Assembly (NCBI GenBank): GCA_039815685.1
Contig: JBCBYV010000001.1
Location: 248,001 to 312,000, forward strand
DNA: 64,000 nucleotides
Source of the DNA: Thermohalobaculum sp039815685
GTDB taxonomy: Bacteria > Pseudomonadota > Alphaproteobacteria > Rhodobacterales > Rhodobacteraceae
Direction of reading: 5' to 3'
Part shown: piece by piece, positions 59,169 through 64,000 of the stretch
Layout: each line of letters opens with the position of its first letter
Position numbering within the stretch: position 1 is the stretch's first letter
The notes under the pieces: generated by a model
Seen by the model: only the letters and a program-made list of their open reading frames with translations
Told to the model about the DNA's origin: nothing
Database searches by the model: none
Translations under genes and position numbers: made by a program

Positions 59169-60170
59169 TCAGAGATGGGTGGCCATGGCGACCGCGGTGT
59201 CGGCCATGCGGTTCGAGAAGCCCCATTCGTTGTCGTACCAGCTGAGGACGCGACAGAACTGGCCGTCCATCACCTTGGTCTGGTCCATGTGGAAGACCGA
59301 GGAATGGGGGTCGTGGTTGAAATCCATGCTTACCAGCGGCTCGTCCGTGAAGCCGAGGATACCCTTGAGACTCTGACCTGCCGCGGCGCGAACGGCGCCG
59401 TTGATTTCCTCGACGCTGGTGTCCCGCTCCGCGTTGAACTGGAAGTCCACGACCGAGACATTCGGCGTCGGCACACGGATGGCGACGCCATCGAGCTTGC
59501 CGTTGAGCTCCGGCAGCACGAGGCCCACGGCCTTCGCCGCGCCCGTCGAGGTCGGGATCATGCTCATGGCTGCTGCCCGTGCACGGTAGAGGTCCTTGTG
59601 CATGGTGTCGAGCGTCGGCTGGTCGCCGGTGTAGCTGTGGATCGTGGTCATGAAGCCCTGACGGATGCCAATCGCCTCGTGCAGCACATGCGCGACGGGG
59701 CCGAGGCAGTTGGTGGTGCAGGAGGCATTCGAGACGACCTTGTCGTCCGCCGTCAGTGTCTGGTGGTTCACGCCATAGACGATCGTCTTGTCGGCGCCCG
59801 AGGCCGGAGCGGAGACGAGGACGCGCTTGGAGCCGTTCTCGAGATGCAGCGCGGCCTTCTCCTTAGCCGTGAAGATGCCGGTGCATTCGAGCGCGATATC
59901 CACATCACCCCAGGGCAGGGCAGCAGGATCACGCTCGGCCGTCACGCGGATAGGGCCGCGGCCGACATCGATGGTGTCACCATCAACCGTCACTGTGGCG
60001 GGAAACCGGCCATGCACGCTGTCGTAACGGAGGAGGTGGGCGTTGGTCTCCACGGGGCCCAGATCGTTGATGGCGACCACCTCGATATCCGTGCGCCCCG
60101 ACTCGACGATGGCGCGCAGCACGTTGCGCCCGATCCGACCGAACCCGTTGATGGCAACCTTGACCGCCAT
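59169..60170 (-). CDS. gap: Glyceraldehyde-3-phosphate dehydrogenase, type I
   Basis: 333 residues from MAVKVAINGFGRIGRNVLRAI, which binds NAD(P). The catalytic C151 is in SNASCTTNCLGP. SYTGDQPTLDTMHKDLYRARAAAMSMIPTSTGAAKA is the GAPDH S-loop region, and SWYDNEWGFSNRM the C-terminal signature. It serves glycolysis and, if present, the Calvin cycle. NAD or NADP preference is not readable by eye. Confidence 0.97.
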   Translation of the reverse strand: MAVKVAINGFGRIGRNVLRAIVESGRTDIEVVAINDLGPVETNAHLLRYDSVHGRFPATVTVDGDTIDVGRGPIRVTAERDPAALPWGDVDIALECTGIFTAKEKAALHLENGSKRVLVSAPASGADKTIVYGVNHQTLTADDKVVSNASCTTNCLGPVAHVLHEAIGIRQGFMTTIHSYTGDQPTLDTMHKDLYRARAAAMSMIPTSTGAAKAVGLVLPELNGKLDGVAIRVPTPNVSVVDFQFNAERDTSVEEINGAVRAAAGQSLKGILGFTDEPLVSMDFNHDPHSSVFHMDQTKVMDGQFCRVLSWYDNEWGFSNRMADTAVAMATHL

Positions 60171-60349
60171 GGCCTCTCTCCCGTTTTGCTGAGCACCCGG
60201 CGGGCGATGCCGCCGCACGCGCGCGGTATGGACCGGAGACGCGGCTAAATCAACGCGCCCCGGGCGCGAGGGCGCACGGGGCGGTTCTTGGCCTGTCCGT
60301 GTGGTTCGGATCCGCCCCTTCGAGGGACGTTGCAGGATGCGCGCCCCGG

Positions 60350-61285
60350 TCACACGACGAAGGCGAACTCGTCCTCAGAGACCTCCACGAGCTGGTTGTC
60401 GCTCAGGAGCTCTGAGCGGGCGCCGGAATTGATGGAGAACTCGATCAGGAGCTCGCCATCGCTGACCTCCGGCCGGCTCGCCACCTCGGTCCAGAAATCG
60501 AACCCGCCTTGCGCGGGCGCGCGGCCGAGACCGTTCTCGAAAAAGGTCGTGACCAGCGCGTCGTCGCTCAGATCGGCGGCGGGGGCGCCTTCGCGGGTCT
60601 CGAACTCGGTGGACTCGAGGAACCTGAAGGCGATGTCCTCGAGGGTTTGGCCGTCCTCGAAACGGTCGATCCAGAAGTTGAGCCCTTCCTCATCCGCCCG
60701 CCTGCCGAAGGCGACCTCGTAGAAGAGAGCAATCTCGATCGCGGTCTCCAGCGTCACGCTGCCCTCGCCGCCACCCCCGCCGCCAGAGCCGGGCGAGCCG
60801 TTCTGGCTGAAACCTGCGACCTCGGTCAGGTTGAGTTCCTCGTCCTCGTTGAACTCGGTGAAGCCGGGCGCGTCGTCGAGCTGAACCTGGACGAAGCCAA
60901 GTTCCGCGAGCTCATCCGGCACGGTCTCGCCCGGGGTCAGCGGCGGCAACTCTGTGCCGTCGATTAGGACCCGATAGAGCAGGTTGATGTCCGGATCGTC
61001 GTTGAAGACGCCATCGACATCGTCGCCGTCGCGTTCCGACTCGATATCGAGATAGATGCCGCGATCGCTGCCATCATCGCGCTGGAAGAGCGTGACGCCC
61101 GTCTCCTCGAGGTCGATGGGCTGATCGGTGGTGAGGTCCCGAACCTGGATGTCGTCGTCGTCATCGCCGAGGGTGATGGTGTCCCCCGGGATCGTGATCG
61201 CGATATCCCGTGTGCCGACGAACGTAAAAACGTTCTCGTCGTCGGGATTTTCGAAGAACAGTGCTTCACCTGTGAAGGTAGGCAT
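60350..61285 (-). CDS. DUF4214 domain protein A
   Basis: 311 residues, extremely acidic. The N-terminal two-thirds are Asp/Glu-rich strands (FVGTRDIAITIPGDTITLGDDDDD). A Gly-rich linker is followed by DUF4214-type repeats: IALFYEVAFGRRADEEGLNFWIDRFEDGQTLEDIAFRFLESTEF and VTTFFENGLGRAPAQGGFDFW. No N-terminal signal; family members are often exported by type I systems and bind calcium. It shares its C-terminal layout with the next gene. Confidence 0.85.
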   Translation of the reverse strand: MPTFTGEALFFENPDDENVFTFVGTRDIAITIPGDTITLGDDDDDIQVRDLTTDQPIDLEETGVTLFQRDDGSDRGIYLDIESERDGDDVDGVFNDDPDINLLYRVLIDGTELPPLTPGETVPDELAELGFVQVQLDDAPGFTEFNEDEELNLTEVAGFSQNGSPGSGGGGGGEGSVTLETAIEIALFYEVAFGRRADEEGLNFWIDRFEDGQTLEDIAFRFLESTEFETREGAPAADLSDDALVTTFFENGLGRAPAQGGFDFWTEVASRPEVSDGELLIEFSINSGARSELLSDNQLVEVSEDEFAFVV

Positions 61286-61551
61286 AGGTCGTCTCCGTCG
61301 TTTCTCTGCGAGGCGACGCGCATGTGCTGCGTATACAAGCCGTATCTTAGTGCCTGTATTTGCCTCAAGTGTCAGCGAGAACGACGTGATCGCACCATGA
61401 GTTCCAGGCGCGGGCAGAAATTAGGAGATTACTTAGCGTCATGCCGGAGCGTACGGCCAACTTTTCGAGCGCGACTTCAGCACGCGGGCAGGGCAGCGAC
61501 GCCCCGCGGCACGGGGCGCCCAAGCCGACGTCGACGGCGGTCCGCTCAGCC

Positions 61552-62460
61552 CTAGAGAAGGAAGTCCCAGGTGCCCGGGCTCACCTCGAAGATACTGCCG
61601 ATCTCGGGGTTGTTTTCGCGATACTCCTCGCTCGCGGAAAAGCGGATGAGGAGTTCTTCCGGTGAGAGGCCGTCCTCGAGCCGCCGTACCCAGAAATTGA
61701 AGCCGCCAAGGTCGAACTCGCGGTTCAGCGTGTTGTCGTAGAGGAGCCGGACATAGTCTCTCGGATCAAGCTCGGAGGCGAGCCCGCCGTAAAGGCCCAC
61801 GAACTCATCCTCGGTCGTGAACCTTTCCGCGACCTCCACGAAGGTGCGGTCGCCATCATCGACGCGGTCGATCCAGAAATTGACGCCCTCCACATCCGGC
61901 TTGCGATCGAAGGCCGCGCCATAGAGGAACGCGATATCGAGCACTTCCTGAAAGTTGAGGCCGGTCGGGTCCTGCGGCGGTGGGGGGAGCGCGTCGATTT
62001 GCCCCGCCACTTCGCTGAACTCGACGAAATCGCCCGACTGAAAGCCCGGTGGCTCGAACAGCAGCCCGCCGTTGTTGAGCTGGAGGAAGTTCAGGAGGTC
62101 TTCGCCGATCTGGAAATCCGGAAGCTCGGCGCCGCGGATACGAACCGCAAGCGACTGGTCGAGCGTATCGTCGATCGGGCTCTGGACATCGACGAAGGCA
62201 TAGAAGCTCGTGCGCTGCTGCCCGTCATCGTTGAAGGAGATGGCCGCGACGGTGGCACTGAAGGCTTCGAACTCGATACCGGTGCGCGCGTCCGTCAGCA
62301 CGCCAGGATAGCTGAAGAGGTCGTCGCTCTCCCGGTCGGTGACGGTGAAGCCGTCGAGTTCGGTGGTGAGTTCGAGGATGACCTCGCCGAAGAACAGCGG
62401 GATATCATCGGGTCCCGCATAGCGAATGCGGAATGCCTCAAACAGGAACGTCTCTTCCAT
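61552..62460 (-). CDS. DUF4214 domain protein B
   Basis: 302 residues from MEETFLFEAFRIRYAG; a start 14 codons upstream is possible. The beta-rich acidic N-terminus (VILELTTELDGFTVTDRESD) is followed by a Pro-rich linker and DUF4214: IAFLYGAAFDRKPDVEGVNFWIDRVDDG, VRLLYDNTLNREFDLGGFNFWVRRLEDGLSPEELLIRFSASEEY. It is a tandem paralogue of protein A with 266 bases between. Probably secreted or surface-linked. Confidence 0.83.
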   Translation of the reverse strand: MEETFLFEAFRIRYAGPDDIPLFFGEVILELTTELDGFTVTDRESDDLFSYPGVLTDARTGIEFEAFSATVAAISFNDDGQQRTSFYAFVDVQSPIDDTLDQSLAVRIRGAELPDFQIGEDLLNFLQLNNGGLLFEPPGFQSGDFVEFSEVAGQIDALPPPPQDPTGLNFQEVLDIAFLYGAAFDRKPDVEGVNFWIDRVDDGDRTFVEVAERFTTEDEFVGLYGGLASELDPRDYVRLLYDNTLNREFDLGGFNFWVRRLEDGLSPEELLIRFSASEEYRENNPEIGSIFEVSPGTWDFLL

Positions 62461-62556
62461 CTCTGGCCACTCCCCCTGGAAGGATGTGTCGCGATGGGGC
62501 ACGCGGCCAGCGGTCAGGTCAAGTCGAAAGCGTTAACGCCCGCATCGACGACGGCG

Positions 62557-64000
62557 TCACGCCAGGAGGCTGCGCACCTTCCCGGCGACCGCTTCGGGCG
62601 TGATCCCGAAGTGCTTGTAGAGATCTTTGTAGGGGGCGGAGGCACCGAAGCTCGACATGCCGACGAAGCCCGCCTTCGCCTCGCGCCCCCGCTCGCCCAG
62701 GAGCCAGCGGTCCCAGCCCATGGCAACGCCCGCCTCGACGCCGACGCGGACGGGTCCTGCCGGCAGGATGCGACGGCGATAGGCCTCGTCCGCGGCGGCG
62801 AAGCGCTCCATCGACGGCATGGAGACGACACGGACGCCCACGCCCTCGCGCTCGAGCAGTGCCTTGGCGCCCATTGCGACCTCGACCTCGGAACCGGAGG
62901 CGATGACGATCGCGGCGCGCTTATGCTCCGCCTCCGCCAGCACATAGGCGCCCTGCGCGATCGGGTTGGCGGCGGTGTATTTCGCGCGAAAGCTCGGCAG
63001 GTTTTGCCGCGAGAGGGCGAGGACCGTCGGCCCGCCCTTGGTCTCGAGCGCGCAGGCCCAGGCCTCGGCCGTCTCCACCGCGTCCGCCGGGCGGATAACC
63101 TGCATGTTCGGGATCGCGCGCAGGGCTGCGAGATGCTCCACCGGCTGATGCGTCGGCCCGTCCTCGCCAAGGCCGATGCTGTCATGCGTCATGACATAGA
63201 CGACCCGCTGTCCCATGAGGGCTGAGAGGCGCATGGCCGCCCGTGCGTAGTCCGAGAAGACGAGGAACGTGCCGCCATAGGGCAGGGCGCCGCCATGGAG
63301 CGCGATGCCGTTCATCGCCGCGGCCATCCCGTGCTCGCGAATGCCGTAATAGACATAACGGCCCTTGCGGTTCATCTCGTCAAACACACCGAGATCGGCG
63401 GTCTTGGTGTTGTTCGAGCCGGTCAGGTCGGCCGAGCCCCCGATGGTCTCCGGCAGCACCGGGTTGATGACGGCCAGCGCGTTCTCGGAAGCCTTGCGCG
63501 TCGCGACGGTCGGCTTTTCCTCGACGAGCGTCCGGCGAAGCTTGTTGAGGACGCTCGTGAGCTTTGCCGGCAGGTCTCCGGCCATCATGCGCTCAAACTC
63601 CGCGCGCTTCCGGTCGCTCAGACCCTTGAAGGCCGCGGTCCAGGCTGCCCGCGCCTCCGCCCCGCGCGCGCCGAGACCCCGCCAGTCGGCGAGGATATCC
63701 TTCGGCACTTCGAAGGGCTGGTGGGGCCAGTCATGCGCGGCCTTCGCGCCCTTGATCTCATCGTCGCCTGTGATCGCGCCATGCGCCTTGGCGGTGTCCT
63801 GTAGAATCGGTGCGCCGAGCCCGATATGCGTCTTGCAAGCGAGCATCACCGGCGCTTTCTGCGCGACAGCCCAGTCGAGCGCCGCCTCGATATCGGCCGT
63901 GTCATGGCCGTCGACGGCCCGCGTGATCCAGCCCGAGGCCTCGAACCGCGCCTGCTGATCGGTCGCGTCCGAGAGGCTCAGCTCACCGTCGATGCTGATC
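62557..64000 (-). CDS. tkt: Transketolase, C-terminal portion (N-terminus outside window)
   Basis: The frame is open to the window edge, so the gene is partial; 481 codons are visible. ISIDGELSLSD...FEASGWITRAVDGHD is the thiamine-diphosphate domain. GGTFLVFSDYARAAMRLSAL and VMTHDSIGLGEDGPTHQPVEHLAALRAIPN are the pyrimidine-domain signature with the catalytic His. ALSRQNLP and GWDRWLLG fill the C-terminal part. It moves two-carbon units in the pentose phosphate and Calvin pathways. It heads the minus-strand carbon cluster. Confidence 0.96.
   Translation of the reverse strand, partial: ISIDGELSLSDATDQQARFEASGWITRAVDGHDTADIEAALDWAVAQKAPVMLACKTHIGLGAPILQDTAKAHGAITGDDEIKGAKAAHDWPHQPFEVPKDILADWRGLGARGAEARAAWTAAFKGLSDRKRAEFERMMAGDLPAKLTSVLNKLRRTLVEEKPTVATRKASENALAVINPVLPETIGGSADLTGSNNTKTADLGVFDEMNRKGRYVYYGIREHGMAAAMNGIALHGGALPYGGTFLVFSDYARAAMRLSALMGQRVVYVMTHDSIGLGEDGPTHQPVEHLAALRAIPNMQVIRPADAVETAEAWACALETKGGPTVLALSRQNLPSFRAKYTAANPIAQGAYVLAEAEHKRAAIVIASGSEVEVAMGAKALLEREGVGVRVVSMPSMERFAAADEAYRRRILPAGPVRVGVEAGVAMGWDRWLLGERGREAKAGFVGMSSFGASAPYKDLYKHFGITPEAVAGKVRSLLA

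Overview
The window is a dense, high-GC bacterial chromosome segment of about 65 clearly coding genes with short intergenic gaps. It has no rRNA, no CRISPR array, no insertion sequence, no prophage, and no tRNA that I could find. The gene content points to an alphaproteobacterium, most likely Rhodobacterales or a close relative. Evidence includes ChpT (CtrA phosphorelay), DUF1467, DUF3553, DUF6494, the OlsB/OlsA ornithine-lipid pair, a Bmt-type methyltransferase with a corrinoid protein and DUF1638, and short dispersed repeats of the 'gccgtcatt..ttgatccg' type. This placement comes from family knowledge, not from a database search.

Layout. 1-8.8 kb: end of a CHAD protein, a deacetylase-type amidohydrolase, an FAH-family hydrolase, the Fe-S carrier Mrp with DUF6494, a pseudo-receiver protein, a rhodanese/unknown/GNAT overlapping trio, an acyl-CoA dehydrogenase and a SleB-type lipoprotein hydrolase. 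8.9-17.4 kb: a lone radical SAM protein beside two small secreted look-alike proteins, methylmalonyl-CoA epimerase with DUF1467, an EI24/nitroreductase/GNAT operon, and an HTH-TPR protein built from five 150-bp tandem repeats. 17.5-22 kb: aspS, a CPBP membrane protease, a ParA ATPase and rnd.

22.3-41 kb is the most interesting stretch: three metal or cofactor acquisition loci side by side. (i) A TonB receptor, MbnP, MbnH and DUF2946 set, probably for copper, without visible methanobactin biosynthesis genes. (ii) A convergent block bracketed by two operator-like sites sharing the 12-mer ATGTTATAACGT, resembling Zur boxes. It holds two COG0523 GTPases (one has lost its CxCC metal motif), two small unknown proteins, an ACR3-like transporter and a flavoprotein with a Cys-rich tail. 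(iii) A cobalamin-riboswitch operon: btuB, an unknown, btuF, btuC, btuD, cbiZ and a second unknown.

41-46 kb holds B12-using functions (Bmt homocysteine methyltransferase and a corrinoid protein), then a ferritin-like protein and DUF1638. The B12 uptake locus plausibly feeds this chemistry. 46-54 kb: gmk, gamma carbonic anhydrase, chpT/DUF3553, olsB-olsA, a PuuA-like glutamine synthetase, a ThiE-like protein, a DUF985 cupin and DUF3775. 54-64 kb is a central-carbon cluster on the minus strand (tkt, gap, pgk, class I fba), interrupted by two DUF4214 proteins, a GNAT and a large periplasmic Sel1-like protein.
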